Below are positions 51,142-60,814 of a DNA stretch of 64,000 nt, piece by piece. This stretch comes from JACJWR01 sp963842975 (GTDB lineage Bacteria > Actinomycetota > Actinomycetes > S36-B12 > UBA10799). Made by a program: the position numbers and the translations under genes. The notes under the pieces were generated by a model that was given only the letters and a program-made list of their open reading frames with translations, did not search any database and had not been told where the DNA came from. Location of the stretch: contig CAWJIH010000004.1 in assembly GCA_963842975.1 (NCBI GenBank), forward strand, positions 1-64,000, written 5' to 3'. The first letter of the stretch is position 1; each line of letters opens with the position of its first letter.

Positions 51142-51188
51142 CCAATAGTTTGCGACTGTCAAATTCGCATACTTCTTGGAGGACCAGG

Positions 51189-52295
51189 GTGAACGTCACC
51201 CGTACATCGCGACTCGTGGCCCTTGGCTTCGCTGGCGCACTTGCTCTCGCCGCCTGTGGCGGATCGTCGTCGGATGACGCTTCGGGTGGGGATTCCGCGG
51301 CAGGCGGCTCCGGAGATATCCGCTGCGTCTCCGGCTCCATCAAGGCTTCCGGCTCGTCGGCTCAGAAGAACGCCATCACCGAGTGGATCAACGAGTACCA
51401 GATTGCATGCCCCGACGCGACCATCGACTACACCCCGTCGGGATCGAGCGCTGGCATTCAGGACTTCATCAACAACCAGACAGCCTTCGCGGGTTCGGAC
51501 GCGCCACTCAACGAGGAGCAGGCCACCCAGGCGGCTGCCCGGTGCGAAAACAACCCCGCCTGGAACCTCCCCATGGTGGGTGGAGCCATTGCGGTGGCGT
51601 ACAACGTCGAAGGGGTCGAAGAACTGACCCTCACCCCAGAGGTCACGTCCAAGATCTTCGCCGACGAGATCAAGACCTGGAACGATCCCGCGATCGCCGA
51701 CTTGAACCCCGGTGTGACCCTGCCGGATGCACCGATCGCGCAGTACCACCGTTCGGACGGTTCCGGCACCACCCAGAACTTCACCGCCTGGCTTGACCAA
51801 GCCTCTGGTGGCGCCTGGACCTTCGGCGACAACAAGGAGTGGAAGGCCCCCGGCGGTCAGGGCTCCAAGGGCAATGATGGTGTGGCGTCGTCACTGAAGT
51901 CGACCCCTAACTCGATCGGCTACATCGAAGAATCCTTCCTTGAGCAGGCAAACGCACTGCCCGCGAAGATCGATAACGGTGGCGGAGCGGTGGAGTTGAA
52001 CACCGAGAACGCCAGCAACGGCCTGGCCACCGCGCAAGTGGTTGGCACCGGCAATGACCTGGCCCTGGAGCTCGACTACACCACTACCGACCCGAGCGCT
52101 TACCCCGTGGTGCTGATCGCCTATGAGATCACCTGCTCCGCCGGGCTTCCCGCGGCCGACTTGGACCTCACCAAGGCCTTCCTCGAGTACACCGCCACTC
52201 CGGCAGCGCAAGAGATCCTTCCGGAAATCGGGTACGTCCCGCTGCCGGAAGAGTTGCTGACCAAAGTTCAAACCGCCGTCCAGGCGCTGAGTTAG
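51189..52295 (+). CDS. pstS: Phosphate-binding lipoprotein PstS
   Basis: 368-residue lipoprotein. The signal peptide ends in lipobox LALAACG; the following Gly/Ser/Asp-rich linker leads to the binding domain (GSIKASGSSAQKNAITEWIN, YTPSGSSAGIQDF, YHRSDGSGTTQNFTAWL). It captures phosphate for the PstCAB transporter. GTG 51189 has GGAGG 6 nt upstream. A hairpin follows its stop. Confidence 0.95.
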   Translation: MNVTRTSRLVALGFAGALALAACGGSSSDDASGGDSAAGGSGDIRCVSGSIKASGSSAQKNAITEWINEYQIACPDATIDYTPSGSSAGIQDFINNQTAFAGSDAPLNEEQATQAAARCENNPAWNLPMVGGAIAVAYNVEGVEELTLTPEVTSKIFADEIKTWNDPAIADLNPGVTLPDAPIAQYHRSDGSGTTQNFTAWLDQASGGAWTFGDNKEWKAPGGQGSKGNDGVASSLKSTPNSIGYIEESFLEQANALPAKIDNGGGAVELNTENASNGLATAQVVGTGNDLALELDYTTTDPSAYPVVLIAYEITCSAGLPAADLDLTKAFLEYTATPAAQEILPEIGYVPLPEELLTKVQTAVQALS

Positions 52296-52315
52296 TCAAA
52301 GTTCCGTCAGTGAAG

Positions 52316-52349
52316 GCAGCGGGTGGGCGATACTGCGCTCACCCGCTGC
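52316..52349 (+). promoter_or_regulatory. Hairpin between pstS and pstC
   Basis: GCAGCGGGTG (52316-52325) and CACCCGCTGC (52340-52349) form a perfect 10-bp stem with a 14-nt loop and no U-run. In pst operons such a structure can protect or attenuate the message so that PstS is made in excess over the permease. Confidence 0.6.
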
Positions 52350-52378
52350 GTTCGCGGAGGATCTAGGAGAGGCGAACA

Positions 52379-53365
52379 ATGGCCACCATCACCAAGCCGC
52401 CGGAGGACGACGCGCCGCCGGCAGCGATCACCGGAGCAGCGGTCCGCAAGGGCGACCGCATCTTCCGAGGCGCGGCGTTGTACGCGGGCGTGGGAGTGCT
52501 CGTGGTTTTGGGTGCCATCGCCGTGTTCCTCGTCTGGCGGTCCATCCCGTCGCTGTCCACCAACTCGGTCAACTTCTTTTCCTACCAGGCGTGGTTCCCA
52601 GACGACAATCCGCCGACCTTCGGCATCGCGGCTTTGGCTTTCGGAACGTTCATGACGGCCATCATCGCGATGATCATTGCTCTGCCCGTGGGCATCGGTG
52701 CGGCGCTTTTCATCGCCTTCTATGCGCCGAGGCGCCTTGCCGCCACGATGGCATTCATCATGGACGTGCTGGCGGCCGTGCCCTCCATCATCTTTGGTCT
52801 CTGGGGCCTGCAATTCCTGATGCCCAACATGTTCGGCCTCACCAAGTGGATGAACGACTACCTCGGCTTCATCCCCTTGTTCAGGAACGACGAGGGGATC
52901 TACACCAAGTCAATCTTCATTGCCTCCGTAGTGCTGGCCATCATGATTCTGCCGACCATGTCGGCGATCACCCGCGAAGTGTTCACCCAAGTGCCCCAGG
53001 CCCATCGTGAGGCGGCGCTCGCACTAGGCGCCACCCGGTGGGAAATGATTCGCGTTGCAGTGTTCCCCTTTGCGCGGCCGGGGATGATTTCCGGCGCCAT
53101 GCTGGCGTTGGGTCGAGCCTTAGGCGAAACGATCGCAGTCGCTTTGATTCTTTCGGCGCTGTTCACGGTCAACTGGCAGATCACCGAGCCGGGTGGCAAC
53201 ACATTCGCGGCGAATATCGCGCTGAAATGGAATGAGTCCGGTCCCAACGGTTTGAGCGCCTTGGTGGCATCGGGTCTGGTGCTGTTCGTCATCACGATGG
53301 TTGTCAACATGACGGCCCGGTGGATTATCGCCCGCAGGGCTGCGTTCTCAGGAGCCAACTCATGA
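52379..53365 (+). CDS. pstC: Phosphate ABC transporter permease PstC
   Basis: 328-residue permease with about six spans. MDVLAAVPSIIFGLWGLQFL and the EAA loop HREAALALGATRWEMIRVAVFPFARPG are typical of PstC. It pairs with PstA in the membrane. AGGAGAGG lies upstream; the stop overlaps the pstA ATG (ATGA). Confidence 0.94.
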   Translation: MATITKPPEDDAPPAAITGAAVRKGDRIFRGAALYAGVGVLVVLGAIAVFLVWRSIPSLSTNSVNFFSYQAWFPDDNPPTFGIAALAFGTFMTAIIAMIIALPVGIGAALFIAFYAPRRLAATMAFIMDVLAAVPSIIFGLWGLQFLMPNMFGLTKWMNDYLGFIPLFRNDEGIYTKSIFIASVVLAIMILPTMSAITREVFTQVPQAHREAALALGATRWEMIRVAVFPFARPGMISGAMLALGRALGETIAVALILSALFTVNWQITEPGGNTFAANIALKWNESGPNGLSALVASGLVLFVITMVVNMTARWIIARRAAFSGANS

Positions 53366-54436
53366 GCACCACAATGACCCGCCCACCGGCACCTTCGGAA
53401 TCGCGCGGTGTGGACCTGACCGGAAAGACGCTGCCGCGGCTTGCGCCGCTGTACTCGGCGGCCGGTGCGATCGTGCTGGCCCTGGTCCTCAACGCGGTCA
53501 CCTCGGTTCAGGGCGTGGCGGGAACTGCGGTGGTCGCGGCACTGTTGTTCGTTGCTTTGCAGACCGCCTGGTCTTTTGCGGTCGAGGGCAAACGGCACGC
53601 TGTCGACAGGTTGGCGACAACCCTGATCTACGCGACTTTCGTGGCGGCGCTGGCGGCGCTGATCGCAATCCTTACGGTGACGATTGGCAAGGGTGTAGCT
53701 GCGCTAAGCGCTGAGTTCTTCACCGAGACTATGCGTAACGTGAGCCCCCGACGGGAGGGCGGTGGAATTGCCCACGCCCTCGTCGGGACACTCGAGCAGG
53801 TGTTGATCGCCGCTGCTATCTCGGTGCCGGTTGGGGTGATGACGGCGGTCTACCTGGTCGAATACGGGGCCGGAAAGCGGCTGGCGAAGTGCGATCAGCT
53901 TCTTCGTCGATGTCATGACGGGTATTCCGTCGATTATCGCGGGCCTTTTCATCTTCACGTTCTGGGTGTTGACGTTGGGCTTCGAACGCTCAGGTTTTGC
54001 CGCGTCCCTGGCGTTGACGATCCTGATGATCCCCACTGTGGTGCGGGCCACCGAGGAGATGCTCCGGATCGTGCCCAACGACCTACGGGAAGCGTCGCTG
54101 GCCTTGGGCATTCCGAAGTGGAAGACGATTTTGAAAATCGTGATTCCCACCGCGCTGGGTGGCATCATCACTGGTGTGATGCTGGCTGTGGCGCGAGTGG
54201 CCGGCGAGACGGCGCCGCTGCTGCTCACGACCTTCTTGTCGCAGAGCATGAACTGGAACCCGTTCGCTGGCCCGCAGGCGTCGTTGCCGACGTTTGTCTG
54301 GGACCAGATCGCCAGCGGCACGAATGCCTCACTTGATCGGGCCTGGGCTGGAGCGTTGGTCCTTATTTTGCTCGTGATGATCCTCTATCTTGGCGCCCGG
54401 ATCGTCGCCCGTTTCTTCGCGCCGAAGACATCGTAG
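53362..54436 (+). pseudogene. pstA: Phosphate permease pstA, interrupted by a +1 frameshift
   Basis: The first 176 or so codons read a normal PstA N-terminus up to YLVEYGAGKRLAK. An extra T at about 53890 then breaks the frame. Removing it restores AISFFVDVMTGIPSIIAGLF and a full C-terminal half with EAA loop LREASLALGIPKWKTILKI to the stop at 54434-54436. As read, the frame runs on unrelated codons to 54336. All other pst genes are intact, so a sequencing or assembly error, a recent mutation, or recoding are all possible. Confidence 0.85.
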
Positions 54437-54451
54437 GATTTGGAGTCATTC

Positions 54452-55345
54452 ATGGGTTCAGAGATCAAGGCCCCGGTTACACTCAGTGTCCAATCGGCAG
54501 GTGGGTCGTCAGCGGAGGGTAAAGTGGAGGCACAAAAGGTTCATGATGTGTCTACGCGTTCGCGTGCCAAACGCATGGACCTCAATGACGTCGATATCTA
54601 CTACGGCAAGTTCTTGGCCGTTGAGGGCGTGAATCTGCCGATTGAGCCCCGTTCTGTGACGGCTTTCATTGGGCCGTCCGGCTGTGGAAAGTCAACCGTC
54701 TTGCGGGCATTGAACCGCATGCACGAAGTCATTCCGGGTGCGTACGTCAAGGGTGAAGTGCTGCTCGACGGTCAGGACATCTATGCGGCCAACGTTGATC
54801 CCGTGAATGTTCGGCGCACGGTCGGTATGGTCTTCCAGCGGCCGAACCCCTTCCCGACCATGAGCATCTACGACAACGTCATCGCCGGCCTGAAATTGGA
54901 GCGGGGACGGCGGATCCGTAAGTCTGAGACCGATGTGGTGGTGGAGCGCTCGCTGCGTGGCGCGAACCTTTGGAACGAAGTAAAGGACCGGCTCAAGGCG
55001 CCTGGCGCAGGACTGTCTGGTGGGCAACAGCAGCGCCTGTGCATTGCACGCGCCATCGCGGTGGAGCCCGAGGTGTTGCTCATGGACGAGCCAGCATCGG
55101 CGCTGGACCCGATCTCCACGTTGGCGATCGAGGATCTCGTGCACGAACTCAAGACCGAGTTCACGATCGTGATTGTCACGCACAACATGCAGCAGGCGGC
55201 GCGCGTGTCCGACACCACCGCCTTCTACAACCTTGCAGGAATCGGCCAGCCGGGCAAGCTGATCGAGTACGGCCCGACACAAGAGATTTTCTCCAGCCCG
55301 CGGGAGAAGCAGACTGAGGACTACATCTCTGGCCGATTCGGCTGA
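54452..55345 (+). CDS. pstB: Phosphate ABC transporter ATPase PstB
   Basis: 297-residue ATPase with Walker A GPSGCGKST, signature LSGGQQQR and Walker B VLLMDEPASALDP. It is about 40 residues longer at the N-terminus than typical PstB, with a Ser/Lys-rich lead-in before MDLNDVDIYYGKF. ATG 54452 has GGAG 6 nt upstream, which supports the longer form; ATG 54575 would give a standard-length protein. The 3' end overlaps the GGDEF remnant by 25 bp. Confidence 0.93.
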   Translation: MGSEIKAPVTLSVQSAGGSSAEGKVEAQKVHDVSTRSRAKRMDLNDVDIYYGKFLAVEGVNLPIEPRSVTAFIGPSGCGKSTVLRALNRMHEVIPGAYVKGEVLLDGQDIYAANVDPVNVRRTVGMVFQRPNPFPTMSIYDNVIAGLKLERGRRIRKSETDVVVERSLRGANLWNEVKDRLKAPGAGLSGGQQQRLCIARAIAVEPEVLLMDEPASALDPISTLAIEDLVHELKTEFTIVIVTHNMQQAARVSDTTAFYNLAGIGQPGKLIEYGPTQEIFSSPREKQTEDYISGRFG

Positions 55346-57029
55346 TCAAGCAGGGCGCTGACTTGGCCTTGTCCGGCGCTCTTGGCCTGGTACATCGCCT
55401 TGTCGGCGCGGTCGAGGAGGGTGTCGGTCGTCTCGCCCGGGCGGGCGAGAGTGACGCCGATGCTGAGGCTGGGTGCGATGCACACCCCGCCCTTCAAGGC
55501 GATGGGTGCCGAGGCAGTCGTGCGGATCTTTTCGGCGATGGCGACGGCGTCGTCGAGGTTGTCGACGTCGGCGAGCACGACGACGAATTCGTCGCCGCCG
55601 ATGCGGGCCGCGAAGTCGTCGGAGCGGATGGTGGCGCTCAGCCGCTCGCCGAGCGTGCGTAGGACCTCGTCCCCTGCGGCGTGGCCGTGGGCGTCGTTGA
55701 TGTCCTTGAACCGGTCGATGTCGCAGAACAGGATGGCGGTCTGCCCGCCGACTCGGGGGCGCTGAGCCGACACGCGGGCCAGGGTGCGATGGAACTCGGG
55801 GCGGTTCATCAGGCCAGTGAGTAGGTCGAACCGTGCCTGTCGTTTGAGTTCCTGTTCTGCGGCCATGAGGTCGTCGATGATTCGTGAGGACGTCAGTACC
55901 GCGCCGAGTGACCCGTCCGGGTTCCGGTACGGGCCGATATGGACTTCAAGCCAGTGCGGGTTCCCGTGCGGTCCCCTCATCCGCAGCCGCACGATGCGCG
56001 TCTGCCCTGCCTCGGCCGCCGCGTAGGCCTCCTCGTAGCGGTCGACGATCCTCGGACACGACGTTGCCGCGAACTTCTGTCCCGATGACCGAGTCGGGAT
56101 CCCTTCCTAGCGCGGCGATAGTCGATGGGGAGGCCCATACGATCTTGCCGTCCCGCAACAGGGCGACCATCTCGCTGGCGTTGTGGGCCAGCAGCCGAAA
56201 ATGCTCCTCCGATTCGGCTATCCGATGCGTGGCTTCGTAGCGATCCGTCACGTCGCGCCACGTCTGGGACAGTCCGTCCCCGATCTTGGCCGCACGCACG
56301 TCGTAGCGACGTAACTCCCCGTCCAGCATGTCCTGCGGATACGACCAGTCGTCGCGGATCAGCGGCTCACCAGTCTCGACGAGGTGCACGTAGTCCTCGA
56401 ATAACGTGGTTGCGGCTGCGGCCGGGTGCTTGCCGAGCAGGCGCACCCCGATGAGTTCCTCGAGGCTTACCCCGTTGAACTCCGCTGCTGCTGTGTTGGC
56501 ATCGACGAACACGAAGTCGATTATTGTGCCGACGTCGTCCCGAACAGCCTCGAGGAGCACATGCGGGTCGAGCATCGAGTCCAGCGTTGCCCGTAGCCGC
56601 TTGGCATAGCGTGCGGTGACGCGGAGTTCCTCCTCCAGCGCGGCTTTCAGGCGCACCTCCTCCGTCCGCATCGCGCCACGAGCCGAAACGCCCCAACGGT
56701 TCTCCGGCGGCGTCGCACCTCGTTCGTAGCAGGACGTCGACCCATCGGTAGCTGCCATCCCGCCGCCGCACCCGCGCCCGGAAGCGAACGGTCCCAGTCG
56801 CATCCGCAGTTGCTCGCCCGTCCGTGACCGCTTGCTGATCGTCAGGGTGCACGAAGTCGAAGAAGGGCCGCCCGACCATCTCGTCAGGAGCCCAGCCGAC
56901 AAGGTTCACGACGCCGGAACTGACCCAGCTGATGACACCGTTGAGGTCGCCCGTGAAGGTCACGTCGGAGGCTGCCTCCGCCAGCAGCGTCAACTCTTGG
57001 TGCGTCAACCGCTCGGCCTCAGAGCCCAT
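55321..57029 (-). pseudogene. PAS-PAS-GGDEF protein broken by two frameshifts
   Basis: Three overlapping minus-strand frames make one protein. The first (from 57029) is a PAS domain (GVISWVSSGVVNLVGWAPDE). The frame changes at about 56663 (one extra G), giving a helical linker and more PAS-like sequence (GKIVWASPSTIAALGRD). It changes again at about 56047 (one extra base), giving a PAC tail and GGDEF domain with RSDD I-site and intact GGDEF. Both are +1 insertions. TAGCCT ends 7 nt before ATG 57029. Without the shifts it would be a diguanylate cyclase of about 568 residues. Confidence 0.82.
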
Positions 57030-57036
57030 ACCTCAC

Positions 57037-57042
57037 AGGCTA
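57037..57042 (-). promoter_or_regulatory. -10 element TAGCCT of the frameshifted GGDEF gene
   Basis: TAGCCT ends 7 nt before ATG 57029; leaderless-type spacing. Confidence 0.45.
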
Positions 57043-57089
57043 GCGCGTGGTCCCAGTCAATTCGGCCGCGCTTTCCCGCATCGGTCGGC

Positions 57090-58040
57090 TTATTCGGTCG
57101 GGATCTGTGGCGCATTGACCTCGAGCCAGGCGTCGAAGTCGATCAGCTCGGGGTTGAGCTCGCGGGCGGTGTCCGCCGAGCGGTAGCCGAGGAACTCCTC
57201 ACCCATGATCGCCTGCCACTGGTACATGTTTCCCATGTCGTCAGCGCCGGGGAAGCCGAGGGCGCGGTAGTCGTCGAAGGGTATGTCGTAGAACGTGACG
57301 GGCCGCCCGAGGTGCTTGGTGAACGCGTTGGCGAGCTCGGGGCCCGACAGGATCTCACCGGCGATCCCGACCGTCTCACCGACCATGCTCGGGCCCTGGG
57401 CGAAGATGCCCAAGGCGACCTTGCCAATGTCCGCGGCCGCGATGCCGGGCAGCTTGCCGCCGCCGAGCGGCAAGGCCAGGACCAAGGCGCCGTCCGGTCC
57501 GGTGTGGGGACCTTGGCCGAAGTAGATGAAGTTCTCCCAGTAGAAGGCGACCTTCAGCCGGGTCACCGGCACCTGCTCGGCCTCGAAGACCGCGTCGGCC
57601 TCGCCCTTTGCGTCGAAGTGCGGCACGTTGTACTTGCCCCGCAGGGTCGGCATCCGCTCGTCGGAGATCGGGACCCACGTGCGGGTGTCCTCGAGTGTGG
57701 ACCAGATGACATGTTCGACTCCGGCCGCTTTGGTGGCGCGGGCCAATGCGGTTGCCTGGGCGATCTCACGCTCCGTGGACATGTGCTCCCAGAAGTTGGT
57801 CACCAGGAACGCGCCGTAGGCTCCGGCGAAGGCCGACTCGAGACTTTCCGGTACGTCGGCGTCGCCGGCCACAACCTCGGCACCTGCCGCTGCGAGCGCG
57901 CGCGCCTTGTCCGATTCCGGGTTGCGCGTGATCGCGCGCACCTTGAACCGCCGCTCGGGGTCGTCGAGGATGGCGCGCACCAGCCCTCCACCCTGTGCTC
58001 CGGTGGCGCCGACAACGGCAATGATCTTCTGGTCCGGCAT
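57090..58040 (-). CDS. NmrA-like NAD(P)-binding protein
   Basis: 316-residue Rossmann-fold protein. The dinucleotide motif AVVGATGAQGGGLVRAIL is at the N-terminus; RAITRNPESDKARALAAAGA and GDADVPESLESAF match the NmrA/HSCARG group. The catalytic Tyr-Lys of short-chain dehydrogenases is not evident, so it may be a redox sensor or an atypical reductase. AGGAG precedes ATG 58040. The 224 bp beyond the start hold no gene; only a promoter is expected there. Confidence 0.83.
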   Translation of the reverse strand: MPDQKIIAVVGATGAQGGGLVRAILDDPERRFKVRAITRNPESDKARALAAAGAEVVAGDADVPESLESAFAGAYGAFLVTNFWEHMSTEREIAQATALARATKAAGVEHVIWSTLEDTRTWVPISDERMPTLRGKYNVPHFDAKGEADAVFEAEQVPVTRLKVAFYWENFIYFGQGPHTGPDGALVLALPLGGGKLPGIAAADIGKVALGIFAQGPSMVGETVGIAGEILSGPELANAFTKHLGRPVTFYDIPFDDYRALGFPGADDMGNMYQWQAIMGEEFLGYRSADTARELNPELIDFDAWLEVNAPQIPTE

Positions 58041-58264
58041 CTTCTTCTCCTACGGGTTGATTGATGGATTGGGGTGCGCTGCTTGCGCGCCTCCCCGTGC
58101 TGGCCGTCGCGGTGATTCCTCGGCCAGACGATGAGGCGGTTCAGTTGCGGCGTCGCGCAGTGTTTTCCTAGATCAACGGATCCGGATAGTTGAACATTAC
58201 ACTACTTTGGGTGCCTTGCGAAGAGCAGGTTTTCCGGGGGTGCGGCCCGTTCCACGCTTGCCCA

Positions 58265-58843
58265 CTAGGCCCGAGGACGTCGATCCGTCGGGGTGTCTTT
58301 GTAGCGCTGCCACGCTTCGAGTAGTTGGTCGCGAGTGGCCTCCGGGTGGGACGCGCGAAACGACCGTGTGAAGCGGTTGTACTCGAATTGAGCGCTCACC
58401 GTCGGGGCAGGCGCGTTTCGGGTGGCGTGCCACAACTCAATGGCGTCGGCGAGCGTGCCCCCGGCCGGGTCACGGAAGAACGCCCGCATATGCGAGTCGA
58501 ATCGGAAGCTGTCGTCCACGTGCTCCAGAAACCAGTAACGCAACGCCCGCGACATGGGCTGCCCAGGTGGAACAACATCGTCCGGATGAAAGGGCGGCGC
58601 CAGCCGGGTAGCAGACGTCGGCCGCTCGCTGTGCGCATCGGGAAGCTCATCGGGCAGCCCGTCGAGTCTGCGCGCGATGCGTTGCGTGAGTTCGGCTTTG
58701 TTGCCCACTTGGCGCACACCAAGCCGGCGGGCAATGAGATTCAATTGCGCGCGGGTCCAGTACCACTCATGCAGTTGTGTGGAGGTGGCCACGTCGTCTG
58801 GAGCGGGGCGAAGCGCTGCCTCCGGATCGGACTGCTCAGACAT
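58265..58843 (-). CDS. SAP domain protein (DUF6434-like)
   Basis: 192-residue protein. Residues about 20-65 form a SAP-like helix-turn-helix (HEWYWTRAQLNLIARRLGVR, then GNKAELTQRIARRL) suited to nucleic-acid binding. Residues about 88-155 (FHPDDVVPPGQPMSRALRYW, FRFDSHMRAFFRDPAGGTLA) match a domain that often accompanies it. Function unknown. ATG 58843 overlaps the HMG-CoA lyase stop by 8 nt, so the two are coupled. Confidence 0.75.
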   Translation of the reverse strand: MSEQSDPEAALRPAPDDVATSTQLHEWYWTRAQLNLIARRLGVRQVGNKAELTQRIARRLDGLPDELPDAHSERPTSATRLAPPFHPDDVVPPGQPMSRALRYWFLEHVDDSFRFDSHMRAFFRDPAGGTLADAIELWHATRNAPAPTVSAQFEYNRFTRSFRASHPEATRDQLLEAWQRYKDTPTDRRPRA

Positions 58844-59768
58844 TGGTCTGCTGCGCAGCAGGGAAAGGTCCAGCCTTGGGTAGCAGGCTTGGCAGCGAGC
58901 GGTCCAGCACGCCGGAGAGCCACTCCGAAGCTCGGCAAAGCGCATCAAGGTCCAGCCCGGTGTCGACCCCGGAGCGCTCCAACGCATACACGAGGTCCTC
59001 GGTGGCGATGTTGCCCGTGGCGTTTGGGGCGAACGGACAGCCACCGATGCCACCCAGCGACGAATCGAGCACTGGCACTCCAGCTTCGTATGCCGCCAAT
59101 GCGCTGGCGTAGCCGGTATTGCGGGTGTTATGCACGTGGACCCTGAGGGTGGCCGTTGCGTCGGCAACAGCCGAACTCACGGCAGCGACCCGGGCGTGGA
59201 CGTCACGCGGAACGGCCACGCCGATTGTGTCCGCGATGGCGATCTCGTCAACGCCGGTCGCAGCCAACTCGGCGGCGATGTCGGCGACCAACGACACCGG
59301 CACTTCACCGGTGTAGGGGCAACCGAAGGAGGCCGACATCGTGACGGACGTGCGCAGCCCGGTGGCCCGAGCCCGCGGTGCCACGGCGGCCACTGTCGCA
59401 ATGGCGTCACGCGTGCTCATGCCCTGGTTGCGTTGCGAGAACTCGTCAGTGACCATCACCACCAAGTTGATCTCTTGCAGCGAGGTTTGAGTCGCGCGGA
59501 CGAAGCCCCGGTCGTTGAGCACCAGACCGATGTAGGAGGCCTCCCCATGGGCTGGCAGCCCAGCAATAACGTCCTCGGCGTCGGCCATCTGTGGCACCCG
59601 CTTCGGATTGACGAAACTGGCCACCTCAATGCGCCTGACCCCCGCCCCAACACACCGGTTGATCAGTTCGATCTTTTGCTCGGTCGAAAGCCGCGCTGGA
59701 TCATTCTGCAGCCCGTCCCGGGGGGCAACCTCCACGATTGCGACGGATTCCGACTGTGTTGCGGTCAT
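58836..59768 (-). CDS. Hydroxymethylglutaryl-CoA lyase
   Basis: 310-residue TIM-barrel lyase that cleaves HMG-CoA to acetyl-CoA and acetoacetate in leucine breakdown. VEVAPRDGLQND starts the barrel with the metal-binding Asp; VHVHNTRNTGYASALAAYEA and the active-site loop GGIGGCPFAPNATGNIATED are diagnostic. ATG 59768 is chosen because GGAG lies 6 nt upstream; ATG 59780 is also possible. No other leucine-pathway gene is nearby. Confidence 0.9.
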   Translation of the reverse strand: MTATQSESVAIVEVAPRDGLQNDPARLSTEQKIELINRCVGAGVRRIEVASFVNPKRVPQMADAEDVIAGLPAHGEASYIGLVLNDRGFVRATQTSLQEINLVVMVTDEFSQRNQGMSTRDAIATVAAVAPRARATGLRTSVTMSASFGCPYTGEVPVSLVADIAAELAATGVDEIAIADTIGVAVPRDVHARVAAVSSAVADATATLRVHVHNTRNTGYASALAAYEAGVPVLDSSLGGIGGCPFAPNATGNIATEDLVYALERSGVDTGLDLDALCRASEWLSGVLDRSLPSLLPKAGPFPAAQQTNV

Positions 59769-59812
59769 TCGATGCTCCATTCAGCTGTCGAGCAAGCGTA
59801 TCGGGACTGGCG

Positions 59813-60814
59813 CTACGCCGATCCCGATCCGGAAGGCACCCACGTGGGTAGTCGCCGAGGTTCACGTTGCGCGGTGAGGGCCCGCCAGGTGATGCGCGGT
59901 CGCATTCCCCACCTACGCACCACGAGGAAAATCCCCATACCTATCAAAGTCGCGACGAAGTGGCCGAGATTCCAGATCGTTTGAAATGCCAGCAGCGGTG
60001 CCACTACCCCCAGGAACAGTCCGGCGGCGTACCACCACAGCCATGGTCTGCTCACAAGGAACAGGTACGCCCCGCCGCATCCGACCATCACGTAGCTGAC
60101 TCCGACGTCCTGAGTGATTGCCGTTGACTTCGAAAGCACATCGGCGCGGATCAACGCGGTCTCCAGCGCCACGATGATCAGTGATCCGAACACGTGCGAG
60201 CCAGCCCCCACGAGCACCACTCGGGCGGAGCCGATCCGTTGCTCCAGTCTGGCGACGGCAAGCAGGAACGCTGCGACGTAGCCGAGGAAGAAGTACCCGT
60301 TGTCCGCGACGATGAACGCGCTCGTGAAGAGCACCCGGACCGGCTCTGACACGATGCCGAGGATGTTTGTGCTGTTGAATCGGCTGAGCGCTCCCGCCAG
60401 CATCGTCGGGGTGCCCTGCAGGATGATGGTGGTGACCGTCCAAGTGGTCACATAGACGAACGTCACCGGGGCCGCAGCGATCCACACCCGCAGCGCCTGG
60501 ACCCACGGATCGAGTCGCTGGTATGCGGCGGCGGCAAACCCCCGAGGCGGGTCCTGCCTCGACCTGGCCCGATGCTTCAGCGCGAACCACACCATGGTGG
60601 TGAACGCCACCAACAGGCTCCAGAACAAAGCCGTGTTCGCCTGTGACTGCGTCGCCTGGGAGGCGAGTTCCTCAGCGAGTTCTGGATTCTCACGCAGCAG
60701 CCTTGCCAGCGCACTCGACGTCGGCGCCGGCGACGGGGTTGGGGCCACGTTCGCCAGCGGCGGGAAGGCGCCGGACCAAGGGGTCGCAATCACCAGCGAC
60801 CCCCACGGACTCAT
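59813..60814 (-). CDS. Rhomboid-like membrane protein
   Basis: 333-residue protein with about seven spans. Features point to the rhomboid superfamily: SHVFGSLI, DVGVSYVMVGCGGAYLF with a Ser in a GxS motif, and NLGHFVATLIGMGIF with a His in a later helix. These could form a Ser-His protease dyad, though the Ser context is not the classical GxSG. The start overlaps the glgC stop (ATGA), so it is co-translated with a cytosolic enzyme, a pairing without clear meaning. Confidence 0.72.
   Translation of the reverse strand: MSPWGSLVIATPWSGAFPPLANVAPTPSPAPTSSALARLLRENPELAEELASQATQSQANTALFWSLLVAFTTMVWFALKHRARSRQDPPRGFAAAAYQRLDPWVQALRVWIAAAPVTFVYVTTWTVTTIILQGTPTMLAGALSRFNSTNILGIVSEPVRVLFTSAFIVADNGYFFLGYVAAFLLAVARLEQRIGSARVVLVGAGSHVFGSLIIVALETALIRADVLSKSTAITQDVGVSYVMVGCGGAYLFLVSRPWLWWYAAGLFLGVVAPLLAFQTIWNLGHFVATLIGMGIFLVVRRWGMRPRITWRALTAQREPRRLPTWVPSGSGSA

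Noticed and set aside
55321..56902. Two independent genes, a PAS protein and a GGDEF protein, instead of one broken gene
   Set aside because: The frames overlap, lack their own start signals, and join into a continuous PAS-PAC-GGDEF protein when two single bases are removed.
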